NCBI GenBank assembly: GCA_964599885.1
Contig: CAZRHH010000001.1
Span: forward strand, 1 to 64,000
DNA: 64,000 nucleotides
From: CAZRHH01 sp964599885
GTDB taxonomy: Bacteria > Chloroflexota > Dehalococcoidia > DSTF01 > JACRBR01
Direction: 5' to 3'
Of this stretch, positions 36,260-44,545 are shown one piece after another (positions within the stretch are counted from its first letter, which is position 1; each line of letters begins with the position of its first letter). A program made the position numbers and the translations under genes. Below the pieces are notes generated by a model. That model had not been told where the DNA came from, ran no database searches, and worked only from the letters and a program-made list of their open reading frames with translations.

Positions 36260-37978
36260 TCAGTGCTCGCTCGCCGCATCGTCGCCGGCCGAGAGGGTGC
36301 GGTCGTCGATGGGCGTCTCGAATGATGCGCTCAGCTCCCACGCCGCGGCGGTATCCTCGTAGGAGTATTTCCAGTACCCCTCGCCTTCCTCGTCGATGAA
36401 GAACGTCTTCGACCTCACGGGCCGCTGCTCGTCCAACGCGGACGCGCGCGGAACGGCTGCAAGCTCGCTGCCAGACGGCGGCGCGCCTTCCACACTCCCG
36501 CGCACAAGGTCGAAGAGTGTCGGAGCGAAGTCGACGTGCTGGTAATCGGCGTCCGTCCAATCATTGATGATCCCGGGGCCGCGTATGAACAACGGGACGC
36601 GCGTCATCATCCCGTCAACACTCCCTCCATCCGCTACCGCAAGAGGGCTCTCGAGCCGGGCACCGTGATCAGCCGTCACGAGCATCGTTGCATCGTCGTA
36701 CGACCCGGAATCCTCAAGCGCGCCGATGATCTGCCCGAGAATCGTGTCCGCATACTCAATCTGCGAGAGGTACGCCTCACGGACGCTCGCCACATCCCCC
36801 GGCGCATCCGGATAAAACTGGCGGAGGTCATCCGAATCGATGTCGCCCGCGCGGTCGAACATGTACGGACCGTGCGGCAGCAACGTGTGAAAGAAGTACA
36901 GGCGCCCCGACGTGTCACCCGAACGAATGTCGCCCAGAAACCGCTCCGCCATTGCGTCCGTAAACGTATGCACGGCCGCCGGATCCGCCGCGGCCGGTGC
37001 TGTGCCCGTCCAATCACGCACCCAGTCCAGCGTCGGACCCAACAGCGAGGCAACATCCTCCGGCACGGCGATGTCAAGCGCGCGCACGGTGACATGCCGA
37101 GAGAACTCCCCTTGCCGCCCCGACGCAACGTGGGCTGCGCCACGGCACGTGTACTCGACGCCGCAGCCCCCAGCGTACAACCGCTCGACGCGCACTGTGT
37201 GTTCGTACAGGATCACGTCCCGTTGCGGCGCCAAGGCCACCGCGGCGTCAATCATCGGAGGTAACGCGAGCCAGGTATGAAAATAGTTCGTCGTCGCGTT
37301 GGAGAACGCGCGGCTTTCGTTCGAAAGTCGCGCGAAATTGGGAAATCGTTCTCGATCGATCGTGCCCGATTCGTCGAGCAGCGCGTCGTACGAAAGCTCA
37401 TCGAAGACGATGACCACGACCGGCGGCTCCGATGATTCGCCACGCGTGACGGTTGCCGAATCGTAGTTCTCGAAAATACTGTCCGGTGCGAACGTGCCGG
37501 TGAACGCCATCAACGTAACGGCCAGCGCTACGACCGAGAGGTATGTGAACGCGGCACGGATCTGCCGATGGAACCGCGTCGCAATCCACACGCACACAAG
37601 CACGAACGTCACACGCGACAACACCGGTAGCGCCGGGCTGACGTTCGAAAGCAGATGCTCCGGCAGCGCGTTCAGCGGCCACGATATCTCGAATCGGCGC
37701 GCGATGAGCACGAGTGCCGCGGCGAATATCGCCGTGCGGTACGCCGTGACCCATCGTTCGCTCGTGCGTTCCAGCATGCGATCCAGCGCGTACAGCAGCG
37801 CCGTCAGCACGGACTGCACGCCGATCAGGTGGAACCGCACGTCCGGCGGCATCGCGACGAAGTGGTCGAACGGCACAGCGTAGGCAAAAAAGGCCGTGAT
37901 CGCGAAGCAGACGATACTGACGTACACCGCCAGCAACCGCAATTCACGCCAGCCGCTGGACACGGCGGTCGTACGCAC
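36260..37978 (-). CDS. Membrane-anchored sulfatase/phosphoethanolamine-transferase-like protein
   Basis: 572 residues. About four N-terminal membrane helices (LRLLAVYVSIVCFAITAFFA and following) precede an alkaline-phosphatase-superfamily domain facing outside: VVVIVFDELSYDALL (metal Asp), ATTNYFHTWLALPPM (candidate Thr nucleophile), LLPHGPYMFD, VTADHGARL and HVDFAPTLFDL. It may modify a surface polymer with phospho- or sulfo-groups. GTG 37978 begins 4 nt after the methyltransferase stop, so it ends a three-gene operon with 39426-39629 and 37983-39410. Confidence 0.82.
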   Translation of the reverse strand: MRTTAVSSGWRELRLLAVYVSIVCFAITAFFAYAVPFDHFVAMPPDVRFHLIGVQSVLTALLYALDRMLERTSERWVTAYRTAIFAAALVLIARRFEISWPLNALPEHLLSNVSPALPVLSRVTFVLVCVWIATRFHRQIRAAFTYLSVVALAVTLMAFTGTFAPDSIFENYDSATVTRGESSEPPVVVIVFDELSYDALLDESGTIDRERFPNFARLSNESRAFSNATTNYFHTWLALPPMIDAAVALAPQRDVILYEHTVRVERLYAGGCGVEYTCRGAAHVASGRQGEFSRHVTVRALDIAVPEDVASLLGPTLDWVRDWTGTAPAAADPAAVHTFTDAMAERFLGDIRSGDTSGRLYFFHTLLPHGPYMFDRAGDIDSDDLRQFYPDAPGDVASVREAYLSQIEYADTILGQIIGALEDSGSYDDATMLVTADHGARLESPLAVADGGSVDGMMTRVPLFIRGPGIINDWTDADYQHVDFAPTLFDLVRGSVEGAPPSGSELAAVPRASALDEQRPVRSKTFFIDEEGEGYWKYSYEDTAAAWELSASFETPIDDRTLSAGDDAASEH

Positions 37979-37982
37979 GGCC

Positions 37983-39410
37983 TCAGCTACGCGCGACGGT
38001 GTACAGGATGCGGCCGGAGTCCGGCACAGCGGCCCGGTCGATGATGCGGAAGCGCGTCGCAAGCGCCGACTCGAAGTGCGCCTGCGTGTAGTTCGGATAC
38101 ACATCCTTGCGCGTTATCAGAAGCCGCTGCACCATCGGATCCGACTTCGGCACGAACTCGATGATCGCGCAGCGCGTGATCGATGCGAACCAGTCAACGA
38201 GCCTGCCGAACGGGACGTTGCCGGAAATCGCGAGGTGATGCACCAGCGCGAGCGCCAGCGCCCAGTCGGCCGTCCCGCGAGAGGCGAATCCCCGCCGCTC
38301 GCTTTGCGCCCAACCCTGATCCGGCGACGGGTTCAGCAGATCCATGACCACCGGCAAAATGTTCGTGTGCGTCGTCTTCACCCGCCGGTACAGCGCGTCG
38401 ACGCTCGCTTCGTCGCTATCAACCGCCAGCACCAGGCCGGTAGACTCCGCCGCGATCATGCTGAATTGCCCGGTATTGCATCCGAGATCCCACACAACGT
38501 TCGGCCGCGCCGCGGCAAGCGTCGTGCGCACGACGTTCTCCTTGAACGCATCAGCGGCGCTCGTGTAGTGCGTCTTCGTAGTTGTGTAGTCAAGCCAGGC
38601 CGAGGACGCTTTCGGCCGCTCGATGTTGTCGATCGTTTTCACCATGCGGTTGAGCAACGCGCGCACCACGTCGTCCGAAATCTTTCGCTTCGACGCCGAC
38701 GTGAGAGCCTTATCGTTGCCCGAGAACCGGTGGTTGAGCATGGATTGCAGCACGACGTCGATGAAGACCGAGGGCCGGAGTTTCGCCCGAAACGGGAGTA
38801 ACCTCCGCACGGTGTCCGTGTCGATGCCATCGATCGAGCTGCGCAGCCACGGGTGAAACGCAAGGCCGCCGTATGCCTGGAGAAACAGTGGGTTGAGAAA
38901 CATTCGGCAGAACTGCGCGTACGCCCGCCAGCCGCTGCCTGGCTCGTAACGCTCGAACGACGGCACATCGATGAATACCGCGCGCGTCCCCTCGAACTGC
39001 ACGTTGAACGGTGTCGCGTCTTTGACGATGTAGCCGTTCGCGAACGCCTTGAGCGTCAGTTCGAGCTGATGTGCGGCGGCGTCTTTCAGCATTGCGAACG
39101 GCCACTCGTACGCGTACGAGACGAAGCCGATGCGCGAATGTTCGACGACCAGAGTGATCGCCGGATCGAGCGCGTACACCTCCGGCGCCTCGGCGACCTG
39201 CAACGGACGGCCATCCACGACATCCCCCTCGGCGACGAGCTGTTTGTACCAGCCGGCGTCCAGCAGCGCGCGTACGTCGTCGCCCGCGCTGCGGGTCAGA
39301 TAGCGAAACACGCGTCCCGACTGTGTCACGACCCCGCCCGCAGGATCGCGGAACGAGCCGGGCTCGGGCGCCGGCGGCTCCTGCGGCGCCAGGTGCAGCA
39401 GTGCGCTCAC
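37983..39410 (-). CDS. Class I SAM-dependent methyltransferase, NoeA-like
   Basis: 475 residues. The C-terminal half has a Rossmann methyltransferase core (NVVWDLGCNTGQFSMIAAES with the glycine loop, VLAVDSDEASVDALYRR). The N-terminal ~280 residues (FAYEWPFAMLK-like YAYEWPFAMLKDAAAHQLEL, GRAVFIDVPSFE) resemble the region seen in nodulation NoeA-type proteins. The target is probably a surface or polysaccharide group. It is flanked on the same strand by the small membrane protein (15 nt upstream) and the sulfatase (4 nt downstream). GTG start. Confidence 0.82.
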   Translation of the reverse strand: MSALLHLAPQEPPAPEPGSFRDPAGGVVTQSGRVFRYLTRSAGDDVRALLDAGWYKQLVAEGDVVDGRPLQVAEAPEVYALDPAITLVVEHSRIGFVSYAYEWPFAMLKDAAAHQLELTLKAFANGYIVKDATPFNVQFEGTRAVFIDVPSFERYEPGSGWRAYAQFCRMFLNPLFLQAYGGLAFHPWLRSSIDGIDTDTVRRLLPFRAKLRPSVFIDVVLQSMLNHRFSGNDKALTSASKRKISDDVVRALLNRMVKTIDNIERPKASSAWLDYTTTKTHYTSAADAFKENVVRTTLAAARPNVVWDLGCNTGQFSMIAAESTGLVLAVDSDEASVDALYRRVKTTHTNILPVVMDLLNPSPDQGWAQSERRGFASRGTADWALALALVHHLAISGNVPFGRLVDWFASITRCAIIEFVPKSDPMVQRLLITRKDVYPNYTQAHFESALATRFRIIDRAAVPDSGRILYTVARS

Positions 39411-39425
39411 GTAGACATCCTCACG

Positions 39426-39629
39426 TCAGGCGGCGTTGGCAGTGGAATCCTCGCCGTCATCCGGTGAGGATGCGTCGTCGATGTCGTCGACGGGTGCGTC
39501 CTTGCGGCGAAGGAAAAAGTTGACGATGCGTCCCGCGGCAAGCCGGAAGAACACGATGCCACCCACCGCGCCACTCAGGATCACCTGGAGCATGATGCCG
39601 CCGGTCGTTGCATCGATATACAGAAACAT
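39426..39629 (-). CDS. Small single-pass membrane protein, first in the sulfatase operon
   Basis: 67 residues: MFLYIDATTGGIMLQVILSG, a glycine-rich hydrophobic helix (AVGGIVFFRLAAGRIVNFFL), then an acidic tail (DDIDDASSPDDGED). Such short proteins are often found next to membrane sulfatases. The gene ends 15 nt before the methyltransferase start. Function unknown. Confidence 0.65.
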   Translation of the reverse strand: MFLYIDATTGGIMLQVILSGAVGGIVFFRLAAGRIVNFFLRRKDAPVDDIDDASSPDDGEDSTANAA

Positions 39630-39928
39630 GTGATCCTCGCTGATTGGCGGTGTGATGTGTACGGCGGCAAGCAGCGCGATCGATGCGGCAACTCGTTAGA
39701 AGTATCGGTTCCGGCGCCGCTGGCCGAGAGGTTCTACCGCTCGAATCAGCGCCTCCGCAACGTCCCTCCTCGGCACCACGGGTGCCTGCACCTAACGCTC
39801 GTGTCCGGTTTGAAGCCGCGCGGACCGCACCCTTAGGAAGCTCGTCCATGCCCGCTTCGAGCATCTTCGCGGGCCGGTTCCGCCCCCGCACTCTCGACCC
39901 GCACCACGCCTTCCAGTACGCTCCGGCG

Positions 39929-40621
39929 ATGGACGAGAACGAACGTCTCCGCGAGGCCTACGCCCGTCGCGCCGAGCGCGGCGCCGACGAACGGTACGGC
40001 CTCTTCGATCCCTCGAACCTCTACCTGTTTCAGCGGCGCGAGCGAGCGCTCCTGCGCCTGCTACGCGAGCGGCAGCTGACGCCCCTCGGCGATAAGGGCA
40101 TTCTCGATGTCGGGTGCGGGAACGGCGCATTGCTCGCGCAGTTCGCCGGCTACGGCGCCCGCCCCGAGCTGCGGTCCGGCATCGACCTGCCGCCGGACCG
40201 CATCTCGGCCGCGCGTGCGCTACACGGTGGCATCGACTTCCGCGAAGGCCGTGCAGGCGCGTTGCCCTACGCTGACGGCGCGTTCGACATCGCGCTCCAA
40301 TTCACCGTGCTCAGCAGCGTGCTCGACGAGAGCACGCGCGGCCGCATCGCCGCCGAAACCGTGCGCGTACTGCGGTCTGGCGGAACGCTCATCTGGTACG
40401 ACTTCATCTGGAACCCGGGCAATCGTGACGTACGCGGCATCGGCCTCAACGGAGTGCGCGCGCTCTATCCCGGATGCACCGTCGACGCGCGACGCGTCAC
40501 GCTGGCGCCGCCGATCTCGCGACGGCTCTCGCGCGTGTCGTGGACGCTGTGCCGCTTGGTGGAGGCGGCGCCGTTCCTGCGCAGCCACTATCTGATCGCG
40601 ATCCGGACATCGCAGCGCTGA
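39929..40621 (+). CDS. Class I SAM-dependent methyltransferase
   Basis: 230 residues. Core motif ILDVGCGNGALLAQFAG near residue 55, then the DLPPDRI segment, GALPYADGAFDIALQFTVLS (motif II) and RVLRSGGTLIWYDF (motif III). The N-terminus ENERLREAYARRAERGADER matches the start of this methyltransferase group, so ATG 39929 is chosen over an in-frame ATG at 39848. Substrate unknown; no operon partner. Confidence 0.85.
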   Translation: MDENERLREAYARRAERGADERYGLFDPSNLYLFQRRERALLRLLRERQLTPLGDKGILDVGCGNGALLAQFAGYGARPELRSGIDLPPDRISAARALHGGIDFREGRAGALPYADGAFDIALQFTVLSSVLDESTRGRIAAETVRVLRSGGTLIWYDFIWNPGNRDVRGIGLNGVRALYPGCTVDARRVTLAPPISRRLSRVSWTLCRLVEAAPFLRSHYLIAIRTSQR

Positions 40622-40749
40622 CGATCTCCGCGCGGGCGCAGCCTTCGGTTGGCGGCACTGGACATCAGCTACTCGTGGGTATTGACGCTGCTCGCGACGA
40701 TCATCCAGAATACCCTTCCGCGCACGCACTACAGTCAGCAGGAGGATGC

Positions 40750-41640
40750 ATGGCTACCGTTCCCAGGATGTCCGGCAAGGTGTGCCTCGTCACCGGCGCG
40801 AACTCCGGCATCGGCAAGGTGACAGCCGAGGCGCTGGCATCGCTCGGCGCCCACGTCATCATGGTCTGCCGCGATCGCGCGCGCGGTGAAGCCGCCGCCG
40901 CCGAGATCGAACGCGGTGCCGAAGGCGCCGACATCGATCTGCTGATCGCCAATCTCTCGTCACAAGCGTCGATCCGCGAACTCGCCGCCGAGATCAATCG
41001 GCGTTACGACCGCCTCGACGTCCTCGTGAACAACGCCGGCGCACTGCACACGTCGCGATCCGTCACCGTCGACGGCTACGAGACGACGTTCGCCACGAAC
41101 CACCTCGCGTACTTCCTGCTCACAAACCTGCTGCTCGATCTACTCAAGAAGAGCGCGCCGTCCCGCATCGTCAACGTCAGTTCGCGCGCCCACGTCGCCG
41201 CCACGATGCGGTTCGATGACCTGCAGTCCGAGCGCGGCTATAGCCCGTCGCGCGTCTACGGCCAGTCGAAGCTCGCGAACGTGCTCTTCACGAACGAACT
41301 TGCGCGACAGCTCGAAGGCACCGGCGTCACCGCAAACGCCCTTCACCCGGGCGTCGTCCGCACCGGCTTCGCGAAGAACAACACGGGGCTGCTCGGCGGC
41401 CTCGTGGCGTGCGGCGCCCGGGTCGCCGGCGTGTTCTTCGTCAGCGCCGAGCGCGGCGCTGAAACGTCGATCTATCTCGCGTCATCAGACGAAGTCGAAG
41501 GCGTCACGGGCAAGTATTTCTCGCTCTCACGTGAGACGCCGTCGAACGCCGAGTCGCGCGATCCCGAAATCGCCCGCCAGCTCTGGGAGATCAGCGAGCA
41601 ACTGACGGGCATCGTAACGCCGGTCGCAGTGGGCACGTGA
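40750..41640 (+). CDS. Short-chain dehydrogenase/reductase (retinol-dehydrogenase-like)
   Basis: 296 residues of the classical SDR fold. Cofactor motif TGANSGIGKVTAEAL near residue 15, NNAGAL near residue 94, NVSSRAH with the catalytic Ser, and YGQSKLAN with the catalytic Tyr and Lys. The layout matches the retinol-dehydrogenase/WW-oxidoreductase branch. GGAGG lies just before the ATG. A plausible promoter TTGACG-18 bp-CAGAAT (40682-40711) is upstream. It converges on the PPOX-fold gene, 6 nt away. Confidence 0.92.
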   Translation: MATVPRMSGKVCLVTGANSGIGKVTAEALASLGAHVIMVCRDRARGEAAAAEIERGAEGADIDLLIANLSSQASIRELAAEINRRYDRLDVLVNNAGALHTSRSVTVDGYETTFATNHLAYFLLTNLLLDLLKKSAPSRIVNVSSRAHVAATMRFDDLQSERGYSPSRVYGQSKLANVLFTNELARQLEGTGVTANALHPGVVRTGFAKNNTGLLGGLVACGARVAGVFFVSAERGAETSIYLASSDEVEGVTGKYFSLSRETPSNAESRDPEIARQLWEISEQLTGIVTPVAVGT

Positions 41641-41646
41641 TCAGGT

Positions 41647-42048
41647 TTACGGGACGAAGCGCTCCGGCGTAACCCGCAGCACGACGCGTCCTTCGTCCCG
41701 GGCACGCTGTTCGATCGCCGGTCGCGCCGCCTCCGGTATCGGATTGCCGCTCATCTTCTCGCCGACGCGCATCATCAGGTCAGGCGCGCCGTCCTCTTCG
41801 ATACTCCCGCGCCCGAAGACCGTCAGATACGGAAACGGCATCGCTTCGCCGAGCACGCAGACCGACACCTCTGGACTTCGGCGCACGGCCTTCGCCTTCG
41901 CCCTGCTCGCCGTGGTCGAAATCAGCAAGTCGTCCCCGTCCATCACGTAGTACACCGGCGAGAGCGCAGGCGGCCCCGACTCCCGCTCGTACCCGACGAC
42001 GCACAGGCGATGCTCGGCAAGGAACGTCTTGCGTTCTTCGGGTGTCAT
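41647..42048 (-). CDS. PPOX-class (pyridoxamine-phosphate-oxidase-fold) protein, F420/FMN-binding type
   Basis: 133 residues: a split-barrel protein beginning TPEERKTFLAEHRLCVVGYE, with PALSPVYYVMDGDDLLISTT, AKAKAVRRSPEVSVCVLGE and the FGRGSIEED strand. These features match small PPOX-class flavin or F420-dependent oxidoreductases. GGAGG lies 6 nt before ATG 42048. It is divergent from the imuB operon across a 210-bp region holding the LexA-like site. Confidence 0.8.
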   Translation of the reverse strand: MTPEERKTFLAEHRLCVVGYERESGPPALSPVYYVMDGDDLLISTTASRAKAKAVRRSPEVSVCVLGEAMPFPYLTVFGRGSIEEDGAPDLMMRVGEKMSGNPIPEAARPAIEQRARDEGRVVLRVTPERFVP

Positions 42049-42135
42049 GGGGAAGCCTCCTACGACCTGAGTGCGCCACAGCAACTAACTGTAGCCAGTT
42101 CATGGCAGATCTAGCACACCGAACGCCGCGTCCAC

Positions 42136-42163
42136 TTGACTACTAGCACACTTGTTCTATACT
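42136..42163 (+). promoter_or_regulatory. SOS-type promoter of the imuB cassette with embedded LexA-like box
   Basis: Promoter TTGACT (42136-42141), 16-bp spacer, TATACT (42158-42163). The spacer is almost filled by TAGCACACTTGTTCTA (42144-42159), an imperfect palindrome with the GAAC-N4-GTTC LexA half-site layout (left half GCAC, right half GTTC). A repressor bound here would block the promoter until DNA damage. It lies about 100 nt upstream of imuB. Confidence 0.65.
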
Positions 42164-42260
42164 GCCCGTAGCCCTTCCCGGCGGACGTCTCCCCCTTCCC
42201 GCCCGCCGCGAAAAGCTCTCCCTCGGGAGCGTGGGCTCATCTCCCAATCGGAGCCGGCAG

Positions 42261-43460
42261 ATGCGCCTGGCCTGCGTCACCGTCCCTAACTTCCGGATCG
42301 CCCTCGAACGATCCCGCGCATCGCACCTGGCCGGAAACGCCGTCGCGATCGGCGACCCGCCGCCGGGCGAAAATCAGGTGCTCGACTGCTCGCCCGAAGC
42401 CGCGGCGCTCGGCATCCGCGCCGGCATGACGCTGCGCGACGCCCGCACGATCGTGCCCGATCTCATGCTGCTGCCGTCCGACCCCGTGTTCTACGCCCGC
42501 GCGTTCGACGCAATGCTCGACGCCATCGAATCGGCCGAGCCGCTGGTCGAAGCCGGAGACGCCGGCATCGCCTTCGCCGCGATCGACCCGCACGCCGGCA
42601 TCGATGCCCAGATGGACGCCGCAGCGCGTCTCGTCGAAGCCGTGCGCGAGGGCACCAGCGTCATGGCCAGCGCCGGCGCCGGCGAGGGCAAGTTCGTCGC
42701 CTGGTGCGCGGCAACCGTCAGCGCGGCGGGCGAAGCGACGGTTGTCCCTGCGGGCCGCGAGCAAGACTTCGTCGCGCCGCTCAGCACGTCGTTTCTGCCG
42801 GTGCCGTACGAGGCGCAGCGCAAGTTCGCGCTCTACGCACTCTCGACGATCGGCGACGTCGCGCGATTACCGATTGGCGCCGCACAGTCGCAGTTCGGCC
42901 GCGAGGGGCGGCGTCTGTGGGAACTGGCGCACGGCATCGACCACGCGCCGTTTCTGCCGCGCACGCGCCACGAACCCGTCGCCGGCACGCTGACGATGCC
43001 GTCGCCGTCCGTCCACAGCGGCGCGCTGACGATCGCAGCGCGGCAACTGATCCGGCGGCTGCTGCAGCGTCCGGCGCTGCGCTACCGGTTCGTGCGGCAG
43101 TTGCGGCTGCGGCTATCGCTGCTCGGCGGCGGCAGTTGGGAGCGCACGCTGACGTTCCGCGAGCCGCTCGCCGACGAAGCGTCGATCGCGTTCGTACTGA
43201 ACAAGCTGATCGAACCGCTGCAACTGACCGCGCCGGTCGAAGAGATGTCGCTGGAGTTCATCGGGCTGACGGAAGAGACGGGCAAGCAGCGCAGTCTGCT
43301 GTTCGCCGAGCAGGCGCGGCGGCGCGCGCAACTCGTTGCCGCGCTGCGGCAATTGAAGGCGCAGTTCGGCGGCGAGCCGCAGGTCGCGCGATTGGTGGAG
43401 GTGGAGCCGTGGTCAAGGATCCCGGAACGGCGGTACGCGCTCATCGACTACGACCTCTAG
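42261..43460 (+). CDS. imuB: ImuB-like inactive Y-family polymerase
   Basis: 399 residues related to Y-family polymerases. The N-terminus (MRLACVTVPNFRIALERSRA) lacks the D...DE catalytic carboxylates, as in ImuB. The little-finger-like C-terminal half is present (LTFREPLADEASIAFVLNKL, LEFIGLTEETGKQRSLLF). ImuB is the clamp-binding hub of the ImuA/B-DnaE2 mutasome; no ImuA is seen here. ATG 42261 has GGAG 8 nt upstream and sits under a LexA-like promoter. Its end overlaps the next gene by 52 nt. Confidence 0.88.
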   Translation: MRLACVTVPNFRIALERSRASHLAGNAVAIGDPPPGENQVLDCSPEAAALGIRAGMTLRDARTIVPDLMLLPSDPVFYARAFDAMLDAIESAEPLVEAGDAGIAFAAIDPHAGIDAQMDAAARLVEAVREGTSVMASAGAGEGKFVAWCAATVSAAGEATVVPAGREQDFVAPLSTSFLPVPYEAQRKFALYALSTIGDVARLPIGAAQSQFGREGRRLWELAHGIDHAPFLPRTRHEPVAGTLTMPSPSVHSGALTIAARQLIRRLLQRPALRYRFVRQLRLRLSLLGGGSWERTLTFREPLADEASIAFVLNKLIEPLQLTAPVEEMSLEFIGLTEETGKQRSLLFAEQARRRAQLVAALRQLKAQFGGEPQVARLVEVEPWSRIPERRYALIDYDL

Positions 43461-43696
43461 CGTCACCCCGCACGCTCGATGTCGAACTGGATGCTCACGG
43501 CCACCCGAGCGGCGTGCTGTTTGAGGGCGCAATGCGCGCGGTCGTAGCAATGCAAGACTACTGGCGGATCGACGACGAATGGTGGCGCGAGCCAGCCGTC
43601 TCGCGCATGTACTACCAGTTGCAGCTAGAAGGTGATCGCATCGTCACGGTGTACCGGGATCTGTGCGGAGGTGCGTGGTGGCTGCAGCGATACTAG
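43409..43696 (+). CDS. DUF6504-like small protein coupled to imuB
   Basis: 95 residues from GTG 43409, overlapping the end of imuB by 52 nt. The C-terminal half (WRIDDEWWREPAVSRMYYQL then TVYRDLCGGAWWLQRY) matches the short protein that follows imuB in other bacteria. Its middle LDAHGHPSGVLFEGAMRAV is a small beta region. Its role in translesion synthesis is unknown. Its stop TAG and the opposite-strand VapC stop share the palindrome CTAG (43693-43696). Confidence 0.75.
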   Translation: MVKDPGTAVRAHRLRPLASPRTLDVELDAHGHPSGVLFEGAMRAVVAMQDYWRIDDEWWREPAVSRMYYQLQLEGDRIVTVYRDLCGGAWWLQRY

Positions 43697-44112
43697 CGGC
43701 GGCGCTTCCGCTTCGGCGCCAACCATTCGATCGCGATGATGCCGTCGCGTTCGAGCCGCTCGAACTCCGGATCGCCGGTGACGACGGTGGCATCAAGCTG
43801 CTGCGCCAACGCCGCAGCGAAGCAATCGGCGTACGACATCGGGTACACGGCCTTCAGCTTTGCCGCTGCCAGCGTCAGCTCAAGGTCAGCATCTATTATG
43901 CGAACCGGCAAATCCAAAATTTCATCGATCGCATTCTGCGCAGCAAACACGTCGAGTTGGTGCGCAATTTTGTAGAACACTTCTCCGAGATTGATCGCCG
44001 CCATCCAGCGTTCGTTATCCCGATCAGCGATCAATTCCTCGACCTGGGTGAGTGGGGGTTCCTCCCAATACCGTGCGAGGAGCGCGTAGCTGTCAAAGAC
44101 GTAGCGGCTCAA
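43693..44112 (-). CDS. vapC: PIN-domain ribonuclease toxin (VapC-type)
   Basis: 139 residues of the PIN fold. Acidic active-site residues are visible: Asp7 in YVFDSYALLARYW, Glu44 in INLGEVFYKI, Asp95 in MSYADCFAAALAQ, and Asp113 in VTGDPEFERL. The toxin cleaves a specific RNA. The TTG start overlaps the antitoxin stop (TTGA), the usual order antitoxin then toxin. It lies antisense between the imuB genes and dnaE2, with its stop codon overlapping that of the DUF6504-like gene. Confidence 0.92.
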   Translation of the reverse strand: MSRYVFDSYALLARYWEEPPLTQVEELIADRDNERWMAAINLGEVFYKIAHQLDVFAAQNAIDEILDLPVRIIDADLELTLAAAKLKAVYPMSYADCFAAALAQQLDATVVTGDPEFERLERDGIIAIEWLAPKRKRRR

Positions 44113-44504
44113 GCGCTATTGCGACGGTGGCGACGGATCGATGCCTCTATCTTGCGCTCTTCCTCTTCGCGTTCTTTCTTACGCTCTTCCAGCAGCCGCT
44201 CCATCATGGATGAGGCGCCCGGTGCATTCGCGAACATCCCTGCTGAAACAGCTACAGGATCTTCATCGATGCGCCTGACATGCAGTGTCGCTAACGCACG
44301 AATTTGTTTCATATACGCTGGCGGCGGCCACAGCGTAAATCGCACCTCATCGCCCGGCTTCAGCCCCATCTCGTCGCGAATCTCTTTCGGGATGACGACC
44401 CAGCCCTTCGATGACACCTTGCCCTTCGCCGTCTTGAATTGGACGATCTCTCGCTTTTTTTCCTTCTTTGGCTTCTCTTGCTTCTTCGCCGGTCGCTTGG
44501 CCAT
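44109..44504 (-). CDS. vapB: AbrB/MazE-type antitoxin of the VapC toxin
   Basis: 131 residues: a Lys-rich N-terminal tail, the swapped-hairpin AbrB domain (VSSKGWVVIPKEIRDEMGLK then PGDEVRFTL), and a long charged C-terminal helix (MMERLLEERKKEREEEERKI) expected to wrap VapC. It is longer than usual (about 75-85 residues) because of both tails. GGAGG precedes the ATG. A perfect inverted repeat upstream (44514-44542) is a likely autoregulatory operator shared with the dnaE2 promoter region. Confidence 0.88.
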   Translation of the reverse strand: MAKRPAKKQEKPKKEKKREIVQFKTAKGKVSSKGWVVIPKEIRDEMGLKPGDEVRFTLWPPPAYMKQIRALATLHVRRIDEDPVAVSAGMFANAPGASSMMERLLEERKKEREEEERKIEASIRRHRRNSA

Positions 44505-44513
44505 GACGCCTCC

Positions 44514-44542
44514 AGTTATACATTCTCTCCCGAAGTATAACT
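44514..44542. promoter_or_regulatory. Inverted-repeat operator between vapB and dnaE2
   Basis: AGTTATAC (44514-44521) and GTATAACT (44535-44542), a perfect 8-bp inverted repeat with 13-bp spacing. It lies in the 41-bp gap between the two divergent start codons. Its arms include TATACT/TATACA-like -10 sequences on both strands (for vapB, 44534-44539). Candidate site for VapB autoregulation. Confidence 0.55.
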
Positions 44543-44545
44543 GAC

